DNA of 64,000 bases from Noviherbaspirillum_A sp047237965 (GCF_047237965.1 NZ_JBDFLX010000001.1:3410001-3474000); one strand, 5' to 3'. Numbered from the stretch's first letter, positions 12,201 through 19,925 are shown. The notes: generated by a model not told the origin, from the sequence alone. Numbers and translations: made by a program.

Positions 12201-15200
12201 CAATGGTGTACACCAGTTGGTCGTTCGCATCATAGGCATAACGGGTGTTGCTGTCTCCAGCCGGATTGCTGACTGTCTTGATAATGACATTGTCGTTCCT
12301 GTCATAGCCGTAGCTGGTCTTGAGCGCCAGGCCTGCGGGGTCAACCACTTCCTCCGTGCGCCGGCCCAGCTTGTCATATTTATATTGCGTCTTCGTGCCG
12401 GCAGGGTCGGTGACGGTCAGCGTCTTGCCGCGCTGGTCATAGGTGGTGGTGGTCGTCAGATTGAGCTTGCCCGTGCCGACGTCAACGATTTGCTTGGTGA
12501 CCTGGCCGTTCAGGTCGTATTCGGTCACAGTTGCCACGCCGCCCGGATCGACCGTTCTGGTCTGCCGGCCGAGTGCGTCGTACTCATAGCGCGTTACCAG
12601 GTTCAGGCCGGTGTAGGCGGGCGAGGCGGTGCTTGGGTCGACGGTGCGGGTCAGCACGCGGTCCGCCGCATCGTATTCCATGACGGTGCGAATGCCGCGT
12701 TCGTCGGCGGTCTCGATCAGGCGGTTGGCCTTGTCGAAAGCCTGCTTGCCGCTGCGCTGCAGCGGCAGGTCGGTCTGGGTGAGGTTGCCGTTGGCATCGT
12801 AGGTGTAGGTCACGGTGTTGCCTCGGCCGTCGACCACGCTGGCTACCTGGCCGTGCCGGTTGGTGCTGGTGCGTACGGTGACACCTTCGGGCGTGGTCAT
12901 CGTGGTGGTGCGGGTGGCGCTGTCGTAGGACGTGGTGGTGACATTGCCCAGCGCATCGGTCTGGGTCCGCACCCGGTCGAAGGCGTCATAGGTGGTCGAC
13001 TGCACTGAGCCCAATGCATCGGTAAGGCGGACCTGCCGGCCCTGGCGGTCATACTTGATGCTGCTGCTGTTGCCGCGGGCATCGGTGTTTTGCACAACGC
13101 GGCCGAAGGCGTCATAGGTCTGCGTGCTAGTGGCATTGATGCCGCTGGGGTCCGCGCTAGTGCTGAGCAACAGGCCGCGGCGGTCGTAGGCGAAGATCGA
13201 TGTCAGGTTGCTGCTCGTGGCGATCGGGATGGTGACGCCCCTTTGCTCGCCAAAGGCGTTATAGCTATAGAACGTCAGATTGCCCAGCGCATCGCTGCTG
13301 CTGGCCACAGTGCCGTCCTTGTTGTAGGCATAGCTGGTCTTGCTGTCGAAGGCGTTGTTGGCAATGCCTTTAACCGCGTTAGTGATAGCGGCATCGACCA
13401 GGCCACCCTGCAGGCTGGCCAGCGTGCCGGCGGCAAGCGGGGTGCCATAGCGTGTCTCGGTAACCAGCTGGCCCAGTGCATTGTAGGTGTTGCCTTCCAC
13501 CTCGCCCAGGGCATTGACGACATAGACCTGCCGACCATCCTGGTCGTAGTAGTAACGGGTGACGTTGCCGTTCTCATCCGTGGAACGCACCAGGCGGTCA
13601 GCCTTGTCATAGGCTTGCAGTGCCTTGTTGCCGCGGGCATCGGTGCTGACGGTGAGCCGGCCCAGCAGGTCGTACGTCATGCCTACGGTGCGCGCTTCCG
13701 TCGTGCCATGGGCCACGGTGACGCTGGTGACGTTGCCTGCGGCGTTGTATTCGCGGAAGGTTACCGTGCCCTGCGCGTTGGTGGTGGTGACTGCCCGGTT
13801 CAAGGCATCATAAGTTGCCTTTTCTTCCTGGTCGGCACTGGCGGTAGCAGGCCGCACGCTGGCCAGCGTGGTGGTGGCGGTAATAGTGCCCAGCACAGTG
13901 GCCGTGAGCGCACTGGCATAGCGACGCGTCTGGGTTTCGTTGCCGTTGGCATCATGGACATGCTCGGTGAGGTAGCCTTCGCCATCGATCGCGGCCGCCA
14001 CGTCGCCCTCGGCATCGTACAGGGTGTAAGTGGTGATGTCGTCGGTGTTGCTGGCCGGGCGCAACTGGTCCAGGGTGCCGCTGTTGCGCAGGGTGGCCGT
14101 GGTGGGGTTGGCGTAGGCGGTGGTTTTCCAGAGCTGGCCCAGGTTGTTGTAGCTGTTCTCGACCAGATAGCCTTCGCCGTCGAGCGTGGCGCGCAGCAGG
14201 CCGTCGTTGTCGTGGAAGTTGCGGCTGACGCGGTCGTTCTGCGGGTCGGCGATGGGCACGACGGCCGCTGCGGTGGGCGCGCTGCCCAGGTTGGTGGTGT
14301 CGATCGGGTTGGCATATTCGATGGTGCGCACCAGTCGGGACTGGCCGTCATACTGGAATTCGGTGACGGCGCCGTTGGCTGCGACCTGTTCGATCAGGCG
14401 GTTGGCCTTGTCGTAGATGTTCCAGGTCTTCTGGTCGCTGGCATTGGCGGCAGGACGCAGTTCCTCGATCTGGACCAAGCTCTCTGCCTTGATGTCGGCG
14501 CCGCCAACCCGGAGGCCGAATTCATTGCTGTTGTCGCCGGTCCATTCATAGTAGGTCTCGACCAGGGAATGGCTGCCGACGCTGAGATTGACCGTATTGG
14601 CGAGCGTGGTAACGGCTTGCGCACGGTCGTTATTTATCTGAAGTACTCCGTCGATGTAGAGGTTGGAGCCGTCGTCCGAGCGGATATAGAAGGTGTAGTC
14701 GCCCGCGGTGAAGACATTGATGCTGCCAGTGAAGCGCATGGCGAACAGATCGGGGTTGGTGACATTCAGCGACGACACCTTCCTGGCATTTTCGACGCCG
14801 AAGGTGGCGGTGGTGAAGGCGCCCACCAGGGTGGCACTGCCAATGGCGGTGTTCGTCAACCCGACCTTCGACAAGGTCAGGGGATTCAGGCTGGGAATGG
14901 TAAAAATCTCCGCATCCATCACCGGCGAGAACATCGCCTTGACCGGGGTGGCATACCGTATGGTCTGCGTGACCTGCCCGTTCCTGTCGTACACATATTC
15001 GGTCAGGCTGCCGGTGCCGTCGACCTCGCCGTTCCTGCGGCCGGCAGCGTCGTACAGCAGCCAGGTGCGCACGCCAGTTGCGTCCTCGGTCATGCGAAGC
15101 TGATGATTGTTGTCGTAGTAGTAGCGGCTTGTACCGAGATCGGCGTCGACGGCGTCGCGCTGCTGTACGCTGACCAGGCGGCCAGCCTTGTCGTAGGTGC

Positions 15201-16959
15201 TGATTGTCTTCAGGCCGTTGGCGGCGGTCAGCGTGGTCTTGTTGCTGGCGTCGTCGTAGCTGTAGATGGTTTGCTGGCCCAGGCCGTTGGTGGCGACCAG
15301 CAGGCGGTCCAGGCCATCGTAAGTATAGGTCGTGGTCTGCGCGCTGCCGCCGAGCGGGGCAACGGTGGAGAGCAGCCTGCCGGCCTGGTCGTAGACATAG
15401 GTCGTGGCGGCCGCGCCGCTTGGGTTGCCGGCGCTGTCGACAGCGCTGTAGGTGGTGGCCCGGATCAGCTGGCCGCGGAAGTCATACTCCATGTCGGTGC
15501 GCTGGAGTTGCGCCTTGCTGGTGGTGCCGGCCCAGGTACTCAGTTCCGTCTCGGTGGCAGTGGCGGCGGCATAACTGCCCGCAAGGTATTCCATGCTCCT
15601 GATGCGCTGGCCCGCCGCGTTGTACTGGTGCTCCGTTACCCTGCCTTCGGGGCTGATCACAAAGCGCAGCCTGCCGGAGGTGTCATAGGCGTAGCGGGTG
15701 CTCAGCGGCGCGCCGGGAGTGCCGGCGGTGCCGGTATGGGTAGGGTCGGCGCCGTCCGGATCAGGCGTGAGGTAGGCCGTTTCCGTCAGCAGACGGTTGC
15801 GGCTGTCGAAGGTGCGCGTGACGGTATTGCCGGCCTCGTCGCGCTGCAGGGTCTGGTTGCCGTTGCCGTCGTACTGCATCACGACGCGGCGGCCTTCGCC
15901 ATCGGTGATGGTGACGATGTCGCCATTGTTGTTGTAACTGAACTGCTGGATGCTGGTGACGCCGCCCGTGGAAGGTGCCGTAATGCTGCCCAGCCGGCCG
16001 TTGGCATCGTACTGGTAAACGGTTTTGTTGTTCAGCGCATCGGTGACGGTGGTCTGGCCTGTGCTATAGAGGTAGCCGGTGATGTTGCCCAGGGCGTCGG
16101 TGATGCTGGTGACGCGGCTGCTGGAATCGTAGTTGATGCTGATGGCGCTGCCATCGCTCTGGGTCACGGTCCTGACGCGTTTGCTGGCGCCATCGTAGGT
16201 GTAGCTGGTGGTATAGACAATGTTGTCCTGGGCATTGTCAGGCGTGAGGTCGACAGTGACGACCTGCAGGCGGTTGCTGCTGTCATAGCCATAGCTGACG
16301 CGACTGAACTGGCTGCCATCGGCGCGTTCGACGCGGATTCTGGTCAGACTGGTGCCGGTATAGTCGAGGATGGTTTTCTCGCCGGAAGCATTGAGCACTT
16401 GCTGCAGCATGCCGCTGGCCTGGTAGGTATAGGACACGACATTGCCGCTCACGTCCTTTTCGCTGAGCAGCTTGCCGCTGCCGTTGCTCCAGTCGTAGGT
16501 TTCTGTCACCCGGCTGTCGCCGTCCGTCCAGGTCCACCGGCTCGTGTTGCTGTCGTAGCTGAGCGTGTCATAGCTGCCGTCGCCATCGGTGTTGACATAC
16601 ATCCCGCCATTCAACTTGTAAATCAGTTCGGCGCCGTCGGCTGCCACGCGCACGATGCTGCTGTTGGCGGCGCCTATGGCGCCGCCCAGGTCCTTGAGGC
16701 TGCGGTAGAAACCAATGCGCCAGTTGTCGTTGTTGTCGCCGTCGGTCACGCCCTGGCTGTTATAGGTGCGCATCACTGCGGTATCGAGCGCCCGGCCTAT
16801 CAGAAGCTCGTCCTGTCGCTGCAAGACGAGATTGCCATTGACGACATTGACCGCGAGCTGTTCTCCGCTTCTGCCCGTGTTGGGGCCGGTGGTGCTGTTG
16901 ATCAGGGGCAGGGATGTGGCGACCAGGCCCAGGCTGTTGCTGCTTGCGATTGCGCTCAT
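3211..16959 (-). CDS. Giant RHS/YD-repeat protein with PA14, crystallin, lectin, LysM and Hint domains
   Basis: About 4,582 residues counted from MSAIASS. ATG 16959 has a GGGA stretch upstream, and a longer frame to 17034 has no support. There is no signal peptide or PAAR domain. Approximate domain order: N-terminal RHS shell start (15-190), YD repeats (190-670), PA14 (675-830), YD repeats, an unrecognised beta-rich insert (1765-1935), YD repeats, beta/gamma-crystallin 1 (2236-2310) and 2 (2484-2560), three bulb-type lectin repeats (2590-2945), YD repeats, crystallin 3 (3205-3285), YD repeats, LysM (3907-3960), a Gly/Ala-rich hydrophobic region (3996-4233), Hint (4237-4378, starting CFAAGTPVHT and ending VWVHNTC), and a unique tip of about 204 residues. 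The usual RHS core motif before the tip is not seen. Such proteins enclose and release C-terminal toxins, and Hint domains cut themselves. The tip's activity is unknown. It ends in PPPAKRQRT. From 11.9 kb down to 3.2 kb the gene is AT-richer than the 5' part, so it looks mosaic. Confidence 0.9.
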   Translation of the reverse strand: MSAIASSNSLGLVATSLPLINSTTGPNTGRSGEQLAVNVVNGNLVLQRQDELLIGRALDTAVMRTYNSQGVTDGDNNDNWRIGFYRSLKDLGGAIGAANSSIVRVAADGAELIYKLNGGMYVNTDGDGSYDTLSYDSNTSRWTWTDGDSRVTETYDWSNGSGKLLSEKDVSGNVVSYTYQASGMLQQVLNASGEKTILDYTGTSLTRIRVERADGSQFSRVSYGYDSSNRLQVVTVDLTPDNAQDNIVYTTSYTYDGASKRVRTVTQSDGSAISINYDSSSRVTSITDALGNITGYLYSTGQTTVTDALNNKTVYQYDANGRLGSITAPSTGGVTSIQQFSYNNNGDIVTITDGEGRRVVMQYDGNGNQTLQRDEAGNTVTRTFDSRNRLLTETAYLTPDPDGADPTHTGTAGTPGAPLSTRYAYDTSGRLRFVISPEGRVTEHQYNAAGQRIRSMEYLAGSYAAATATETELSTWAGTTSKAQLQRTDMEYDFRGQLIRATTYSAVDSAGNPSGAAATTYVYDQAGRLLSTVAPLGGSAQTTTYTYDGLDRLLVATNGLGQQTIYSYDDASNKTTLTAANGLKTISTYDKAGRLVSVQQRDAVDADLGTSRYYYDNNHQLRMTEDATGVRTWLLYDAAGRRNGEVDGTGSLTEYVYDRNGQVTQTIRYATPVKAMFSPVMDAEIFTIPSLNPLTLSKVGLTNTAIGSATLVGAFTTATFGVENARKVSSLNVTNPDLFAMRFTGSINVFTAGDYTFYIRSDDGSNLYIDGVLQINNDRAQAVTTLANTVNLSVGSHSLVETYYEWTGDNSNEFGLRVGGADIKAESLVQIEELRPAANASDQKTWNIYDKANRLIEQVAANGAVTEFQYDGQSRLVRTIEYANPIDTTNLGSAPTAAAVVPIADPQNDRVSRNFHDNDGLLRATLDGEGYLVENSYNNLGQLWKTTAYANPTTATLRNSGTLDQLRPASNTDDITTYTLYDAEGDVAAAIDGEGYLTEHVHDANGNETQTRRYASALTATVLGTITATTTLASVRPATASADQEEKATYDALNRAVTTTNAQGTVTFREYNAAGNVTSVTVAHGTTEARTVGMTYDLLGRLTVSTDARGNKALQAYDKADRLVRSTDENGNVTRYYYDQDGRQVYVVNALGEVEGNTYNALGQLVTETRYGTPLAAGTLASLQGGLVDAAITNAVKGIANNAFDSKTSYAYNKDGTVASSSDALGNLTFYSYNAFGEQRGVTIPIATSSNLTSIFAYDRRGLLLSTSADPSGINATSTQTYDAFGRVVQNTDARGNSSSIKYDRQGRQVRLTDALGSVQSTTYDAFDRVRTQTDALGNVTTTSYDSATRTTTMTTPEGVTVRTSTNRHGQVASVVDGRGNTVTYTYDANGNLTQTDLPLQRSGKQAFDKANRLIETADERGIRTVMEYDAADRVLTRTVDPSTASPAYTGLNLVTRYEYDALGRQTRTVDPGGVATVTEYDLNGQVTKQIVDVGTGKLNLTTTTTYDQRGKTLTVTDPAGTKTQYKYDKLGRRTEEVVDPAGLALKTSYGYDRNDNVIIKTVSNPAGDSNTRYAYDANDQLVYTIDPLGYVRENTYDGENQLVKVRIYARPISVPNLTVTSIDGGSQPAPGITIAPTLSMADIQQALAARVDPQSAADSVERRQYDKDGRLAWTVDAIGAVTRYQYDANGNVVKKTAYANPISPTALATPVIEDASRDQVTLNVYDAANRLSYTIDGLGAVTGYDYDANGNIVKQTAYGLTITPKTLTVSFGKNIISNGATTTTRTIAVNPLPATVIQKTELILSDVVANAGVPVMSVISPMTGVLTPTETSDPGWVQSSLKSEIRVSLSGATTLAATSISNEASPGTVTPNPCILTVPNLSNNGGNVTLSLSETYNNKKYDGTELDDATFGEVRLNLVYTIADYSAASIAIFVARDASRDQVTQYAYDAANRQTRTTYPTVGIYSGESSAALLANGATGLASRVETSSALYTQAYYDASGNVVANRDAAGNMRYQAYDAAGQIRFAVDAEGYVTGYVRDSLGNVTALTRYADKIADATRAAWGSNAPPLATVAALLTNNSANRTIITEYDALGRAVQITEPSIYAYDGTTAFTASPVTRHTYNALGQIIQTQVTKDNSTWLSTYRYYDQRGLEIATIDALRNVTTQRYDAFGNMIERTEYANPLGSTVGISSTTYSLPGASDKDRTTLSTFDQNNRMVSETQVNVEYSGGATGNGVTLYADANYQGSSKSFGVGLYNVSDLGIGNESLSSIKVAPGWQVTLYEHEDFKGGTKVITADNALLSDFNDKTSSIAITASGRGDLTSTYQYDTFGNLIRTTDAGNNSTTTYYDQANRTRAVTEATRAIEVNASFSGLTEFTRDAFGNVIQQIERANGAIGVTLNGYGTISSGNDRINSVKYDSWGRAVESTDALNNVQYMSYDANGNLAKQWQSVNDGDGLTRTSFKAFRYDKLGQLVNTIEPGSYGVSIFSDDNYQGSSRSFTVGDYNLNQLGISNDALSSLSVKQGWTVTLYADSNFTGETRTITANTTLLPDFNNQTSSLRITAPSALAVNNTQMQYNAFGELISKGLVGNDVMWPGDLRANQSIVSANGRYQLVMQPDGNLVTYDLQNNRKVVWKTDTPNNSGSRFAFQANDGNLVIYGADSTSKWAARTQNDPESKGGFLRLQNDGNLVLYNASGSRAIWTSGVGDIMYPGKLKADQSLISANGRYQLTMQPDGNLVTYDLQNNRKVVWKTDTPNNNGSSFVFQDLDGNLVIYSSTGTALWNAKTQTDPESKSGFLRLENDGNLVLYTASGSRAIWSSGVGDIMRPGKLKTDQSIVSANGRYQLIMQSDGNLITYDLQNNRQSIWSSGTFNNTGASFSFQANDGNLVIYNAVNNPVWNAGTQNDPASKNGFLRLQNDGNLVLCAADGSRAIWSSRTGLNVSALKPDPMVSIRPATIQGDAQSEYFEYNNGGQLWRSNSGDGVSKVMLYDLQGNLTAEIRSATTDLKTMQSSAASVNALTGTRRAQNTYDALGRLTQQKLANGATVNQTFDRWSNRLSISDAGDASGITEYSYNAGNQLIQEIRPTINALKNDLSGYADQRPIIQYFYDYAGNQTAVRDARGNVNRKTYDVKGNVIQELNADGSIVQHSYNAFGNEVRRTDAMSNVTQYEYNKLGQLNKIIRPGADYYQLISGSDDGTSAEAQAPVTLYYDSNYGGKVRYFGEGTWEGLEKEISSLKVRAGWKVTLYDDDSGIDGGAQNQDYTTDQSSLPSDLNDDVKKISVVRIAGRTARTEAASTPSISLTYDALGRQLSKSDGNGNTQYTFDASGNVVNIRLPGDITVMNQYDASNRKITETNANGDLATWNYNYFGRLISKADIGGASYSYAYDYAGQLIRETNSRGRDVTTTYETSGQVKKIEDKTSASAKRTTEYEYNSIGQHTNERVSIDGIVYSDQELRYDSLGQLAYAGKPNADVYYQYDLVGNRVKITNFIDQDTIYFYAYDAMNRQVMVDGVTNNDVNNSANYNSSAGRKITYDKNGNRISDAMQNSTERYSYDTLNRLYKATKNDVTVRYIRFDQAGRELEVFENSLAGQTDMNAYTNVYDTGGRLVRQYFRNDSTIDQNNMISWGKDSAAMFNTYDRLGNITKSTRQLYGIDQWTTTSDYGYAKFDSYKQNQITSTRSDNTSNPGKTTLTYDLNGHLVNIDDEDKDENDRSFVNNADGQILQKTQQSKTLRNFVVNGQVLGTYGTGIDQDKPPVVSKVKVAITLYVITQVDVGSTSEFHITFKAGDKQEYREINDVANDSQQYSTVMGVSWPPIGGNLEVSVSGVEHDGSSANDALPTASFTVSAGSWIREGQEFTSVTVENGHAKYYIKFKIFTDQTTVDYNDTVKNFGTYQIVDAANSGAGSSNYRVGAGDSLQSIAQGAYGDAALWYLIADANGLRSNSTLQVGTMLTLPNAVGTVHNNANTFKPYNSSNIIGDTSPYLAEPPGISKCQQIGTIIAAVLAALVISLLATAATVFTLGAAGVPALSGAGIAIAAIIGAVGGAAGSAASQGIMTAGGLQEHFSWSDVGVGAATGLVTGAIMGGVGAAGKAAAVAAKNLQRLGFAQKMLLASLKCVGSKGISYATVAQSAIIKSAGFAAMGMVNNALGQGIKIAAGEQKSFQWNQIAASAVTGAFSGAGGATGGVVGGIVGDIGGAALGNVITNDGKFDATQFVGEVAGSIGGAIMGGMMERICFAAGTPVHTEQGLKPIESFIGGEMVLTRHEQTGEIAYRRVARTFVTPDQKIFRLVVVDTEERTETLRTTAEHPFWIKDRGWMKAGMLKAGDVLIGRSDERVTVYSAALETTMETVYNIEVEDFHTYHVGKAGVWVHNTCEGVIGKVGRFLKKPRDSRADFNMLPESCIESTEFVLQTQQSGRKGMRYGEKADPVYMLFKHPTEEKTVYFDLSNDADIQDHAQGLRNYLSDKELPGIGEGIALLNRTNSDFREADSYNMHLGAVLKRNEKSAWISDMSAFVESDFPMRDVQKINITKAGDFRGDLYKSHEKYAMGLVTNNLPQNAVHAMPPDLQSPPPAKRQRT
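8125..9185 (-). repeat. Three tandem ~350-base repeats encoding bulb-type lectin modules
   Basis: Three near-identical units of about 117 codons (starting near 9185, 8833 and 8490, read on the minus strand) lie inside the RHS gene. Each unit carries SANGRYQLxMQPDGNLVTYD, then a second DGNLVIY and a third DGNLVLY block, which is the bulb-type mannose-lectin pattern QxDGNLVxY. Nucleotide similarity between units is high, so they probably arose by recent in-frame duplication and could change copy number. Confidence 0.85.
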
Positions 16960-17230
16960 TATTTTTCCCGGAAGTGTTTGAATGGCTGCGTTGTCGTGGC
17001 GCGCGGGATATGGAATCCGGAGTCGATCGTGCAAGCGGCCCTGGCGGTCGCCTTGTTGTCGATCTGATTGGGAGAAACGATATTTCGCGCTCTACAACCA
17101 GTTATTCGCTGGTTTGCAGGGCGGATTTAGCGGGTTATCGAGAAAGATTGTGCGCAATTAGAGCGTTGGTGCGGATGGATGCTTGGGGGCATCGGGGTGC
17201 TTGTCTCGTTCTTCTGTAACGGGGGAGAGT
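16960..17230. other. Upstream region of the RHS gene
   Basis: This is the presumed promoter region of the minus-strand giant gene. I see no confident sigma-70 promoter, operator or hrp-type box. An in-frame extension of the RHS frame reaches 17034 but has no ribosome binding site. The half-copy of the dispersed repeat begins at about 17231. Confidence 0.4.
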
Positions 17231-17550
17231 GGGTAGGATAGTGCTGCCCGGGCGTTGCGGGATGACGCAACACGGCTGCACTGCTGTGGAGACAAGCCGG
17301 GAATCCGTCCCGGCGGCCGGGTTACTTTTTTTGGCGCAAAAAAAGTAACCAAAAAAAGGCGACCCGGTGATCAACCGCGCTGCGCGGGGTGCCCGTGCCA
17401 GCGGTGCCCGGAGCGGGGCGCGGCTAAACTCGCTCCGCTTCGCTGCACTCCGAGAGACGCCGCGCCTTTTCCCGCTCCGGGCACCGCTGATACGGCGCGC
17501 TCAACGGGATTTCACTACAACGGCCACTTCAAGAGCAACTGCAAGCGTAG
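17231..17550 (+). repeat. Dispersed hairpin repeat, single arm (copy A)
   Basis: This arm reads GTGGAGACAAGCCGGGAATC, then an A/T-rich hairpin (GTTACTTTTTTT, GGCGC, AAAAAAAGTAAC), then a GC-rich hairpin. The second hairpin is bounded by CGGTGCCCGGAGCGGG and its near-perfect reverse complement. Closely related arms occur at 29.7-30.3 kb and 38.9-40.8 kb. It fills the gap between the RHS gene and the PhyH gene. Short frames inside it give the protein-like string ESVPAAGSLF, which is a repeat artefact. Confidence 0.8.
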
Positions 17551-17617
17551 GGCGTCATACCCCGGAGGGGTATTGCGCCATTTAAACCGGCGCGGCGCCG
17601 TTCCACTTTCCTCATCC

Positions 17618-18394
17618 TCACGGCAACGCCACTTCCCCCGCTGCCGCCGAACGCGTTCCCTGCACCGGCGGATTCGATGAGCCGCGATACGCAAACACCA
17701 CCGACGCCTTCATCCGGTCGCTGTCGTTGCGACCCGCCGCATGGAACAGCTTGCTGTGAAAGAGCACCACGTCGCCCTGTTCCAGCACCGGCGCGACGCC
17801 GCGCGCGAACAGGGCCTGGTTCTGCGGCACTTCCGGCCGCAGGAAGTCGAGCGCATCCATCTGCTCCGGGGCCAGCGGGATCCGGTGCGAGCCGGGAATG
17901 AATTTCAGTGCGCCGTTGCGGGCCTCTTCATGGCCGAGCGCCAGCCATACCGAGATCAGGTCCGGACGGGTGTAGGCCCAGTAGCGGATGTCGCGATGCC
18001 AGCCGGTGGCGGTGCCGAAGTGGGGGTGCTTGGTCATGATGCAGTTGTGATGCGCCAGCGTCAGCACCACGTCTTCCTGCAGCAGCTGCTGCAGGCCAGC
18101 GACCAGCACCGGATTCTCGGCCCAGTCATGGAAGCAGGCATCGCGCTGCCAGGCGGCGCGCAGCCGGCGCGCGGTGCGGCCGCCCGGCGCATCCAGCGAC
18201 GCCGGTGCGCCTTCGTAGCCGACTTCGGCTTCGTATTCCAGCGGTGGCACGGCGCGCGCCAGATGGTCATTCGTCACTGCCAGCATGCGTTCGCAATCGG
18301 CCGGCGCCACCATGCGGGGAAGGATCAGATAGCCATCGGCTTCAAACTGCGCGATCTGGCTGGCGGAAAGCGGCGCGGAATTCGGGATGTTCAT
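17618..18394 (-). CDS. Phytanoyl-CoA dioxygenase (PhyH) family protein
   Basis: 258 residues, the usual length for bacterial PhyH-type Fe(II)/2-oxoglutarate oxygenases. WHRD at about residue 134 supplies the HxD iron ligands. FHAAGRN near residue 222 gives the distal His, followed by an Arg suitable for 2-oxoglutarate. FIPGSH is also typical. The substrate cannot be inferred, since the family hydroxylates acyl-CoAs, alkaloids, antibiotics and compatible solutes. It stands alone between the RHS gene and a potassium channel gene on the same strand, with no pathway context. Confidence 0.85.
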   Translation of the reverse strand: MNIPNSAPLSASQIAQFEADGYLILPRMVAPADCERMLAVTNDHLARAVPPLEYEAEVGYEGAPASLDAPGGRTARRLRAAWQRDACFHDWAENPVLVAGLQQLLQEDVVLTLAHHNCIMTKHPHFGTATGWHRDIRYWAYTRPDLISVWLALGHEEARNGALKFIPGSHRIPLAPEQMDALDFLRPEVPQNQALFARGVAPVLEQGDVVLFHSKLFHAAGRNDSDRMKASVVFAYRGSSNPPVQGTRSAAAGEVALP

Positions 18395-18484
18395 GGCATT
18401 CGTCAGAAGAGCGGAGCCGTCATTATCGCGCCTGATGCCGGGTTACAACAATCGGCAGATGTATCGCGCCAAATGCGGGGAACC

Positions 18485-19411
18485 TCACCGATCGCGCTGG
18501 TAGGCGGGAAGCGGGGCGCCGCAGTCCTTGCAGAATTTCGCGTCGGCCTCATGGCCTTCGGACAGGCATTCCGGGCAGGTGCGGGTGGTGGTAAGCCGGA
18601 ACAGCCTGTTCTGCATCGTCATTTCCGAACTGATGATGCCCGTCGGCACCGCCAGGATGCCCCAGCCCAGCAGCATCATGATCGATGAGATCGCGCGGCC
18701 GATGTCGGTCTTGGGCACGATGTCGCCGAAGCCCACCGTGGTGATGGCGGTGATGGCCCAGTAGACCGAGGTCGGAATGCTGGTGAAGCCATTGCCCGGT
18801 CCTTCCACCACGTACATCACCGTGCCCAGCAGCAGCACCACCATCATCACTACCGACAGGAAGATCAGTATCTTGCGCCGGCTTGCCAGCAGCGCCCGGG
18901 TCAGCATGCGGTATTCCTCGACATAGGACGTCAGCTTCAGGATGCGGAAGATGCGCAGGAGGCGCAGGATGCGCACGTCCAGCAGCACGTGGGCGCCCGG
19001 CATCATCATGGCGAGATAGGTCGGCAGCACCGAGAGGAAATCGATGGCGCCGAAAAAGCTGGTGGCGTAGCGCAGCGGCCGCCGCACGCAATACAGCCGC
19101 GCCGCGTATTCCACCGTGAAGAGCAGCGTGAAGAACCATTCCAGCGCGCCCAGCATGTCGCCGTGGCGCGACGATACGGCCTGCACGCTGTCGAGCACCA
19201 CCACCATCACGCTGGCCAGGATGGCGACGATCAGCGCCAGGTCGAAGATGCGGCCGGCGCGGGTGTCGGCCTCGAAGATGACGGTGTAGAGCCGGGCGCG
19301 CAAGCCTTCGGACGGTTTGCCGAACTGGTGGCCCGGATCGGCCGGCGTGGCCGTGGCCGGGTGTTTGCCTGCATGCATGGGCATCTGGGTGGACGATGAA
19401 TGGAAAGGCAA
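18485..19411 (-). CDS. Voltage-gated potassium channel (Kv-like, six TM) with C-terminal zinc ribbon
   Basis: 308 residues. Six hydrophobic segments occupy roughly residues 55-250. The S4-like helix RILRLLRIFRILKL carries Arg at every third position. The pore loop contains TTVGFGD, the potassium selectivity filter. After S6 a short zinc ribbon follows, CPEC then CKDCGAPL (about residues 278-302), which is less usual for this family and may aid tetramer assembly. Another in-frame Met (MPMHAGK) ten residues in is an alternative start. It is an inner-membrane protein, probably for potassium efflux or membrane potential control. Confidence 0.88.
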   Translation of the reverse strand: MPFHSSSTQMPMHAGKHPATATPADPGHQFGKPSEGLRARLYTVIFEADTRAGRIFDLALIVAILASVMVVVLDSVQAVSSRHGDMLGALEWFFTLLFTVEYAARLYCVRRPLRYATSFFGAIDFLSVLPTYLAMMMPGAHVLLDVRILRLLRIFRILKLTSYVEEYRMLTRALLASRRKILIFLSVVMMVVLLLGTVMYVVEGPGNGFTSIPTSVYWAITAITTVGFGDIVPKTDIGRAISSIMMLLGWGILAVPTGIISSEMTMQNRLFRLTTTRTCPECLSEGHEADAKFCKDCGAPLPAYQRDR

Positions 19412-19447
19412 GTATAGCCGCCGTCGGCAGCGCCGGTTTGTCGCCGT

Positions 19448-19789
19448 TCAGGCTTCCCGGTAGAACAGCGCCAGCCAGACGCTGTCGGCATCGGGCGTGG
19501 TCCATTCGACCCGGTGTCGGCAATGCGCGGGAATCGTCACGTGCATGCCGGGCGTCATGCGCAGCAGGCGATCGCCTTCCTCGAAGCGCAGGGTGGCTTC
19601 GCCCTGCACCAGCATCACCCATTCATGCTCATCCTGGTCATACCAAAAGCCGGCCGGCGAATGCTGGCCGTGGGAAACGATGCGCTCCAGCCGGAAGGCG
19701 CTGCCGGCCAGCAGCGTATGGATGACTTCATCAGGCAGGGCTGCCGGCAGATTGCTGCAGAAATGTCCGGAATTTTCCATGGCGGCCAT
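19448..19789 (-). CDS. Small cupin-domain protein
   Basis: 113 residues forming a single cupin-2 barrel. DQDEHEWVMLVQGEA is cupin motif 1, with His/Glu in metal-ligand positions. PGMHVTIPAHCRHRV is motif 2 with a His. It lies 36 bases upstream of the potassium channel gene on the same strand, so the two may be co-transcribed. The activity is unknown. Small cupins of this type act as isomerases, dioxygenases or sensors. The second Met (MENSGHF, 3 codons in) may be the true start. Confidence 0.8.
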   Translation of the reverse strand: MAAMENSGHFCSNLPAALPDEVIHTLLAGSAFRLERIVSHGQHSPAGFWYDQDEHEWVMLVQGEATLRFEEGDRLLRMTPGMHVTIPAHCRHRVEWTTPDADSVWLALFYREA

Positions 19790-19925
19790 TATGCGTCAAA
19801 TCAATCCGGGCGCAGGTAGCGGTGCGCCGGCAGAACTACCGGCCAGGGCTCACTTCTAATTGGCTCTTTTTCCATTTCAACAAGAAACGCGGCGGGGCCT
19901 GTTCCCTGCACACCTGGAGAAAACA

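Noticed and set aside
13090..17067. A 1,325-codon open frame antisense to the RHS gene
   Set aside because: It is the GC-rich antisense of YD repeats and gives a low-complexity Val/Gly/Ala/Asp-rich product with no domain. The opposite strand encodes recognisable domains throughout.
17255..17680. Frames giving ESVPAAGSLF- and KKVTKKRRPG-like peptides here and at 29.7-30.3 and 40.3-40.8 kb
   Set aside because: They recur only because the hairpin repeat recurs. The peptides follow the palindromes and carry no start signals.
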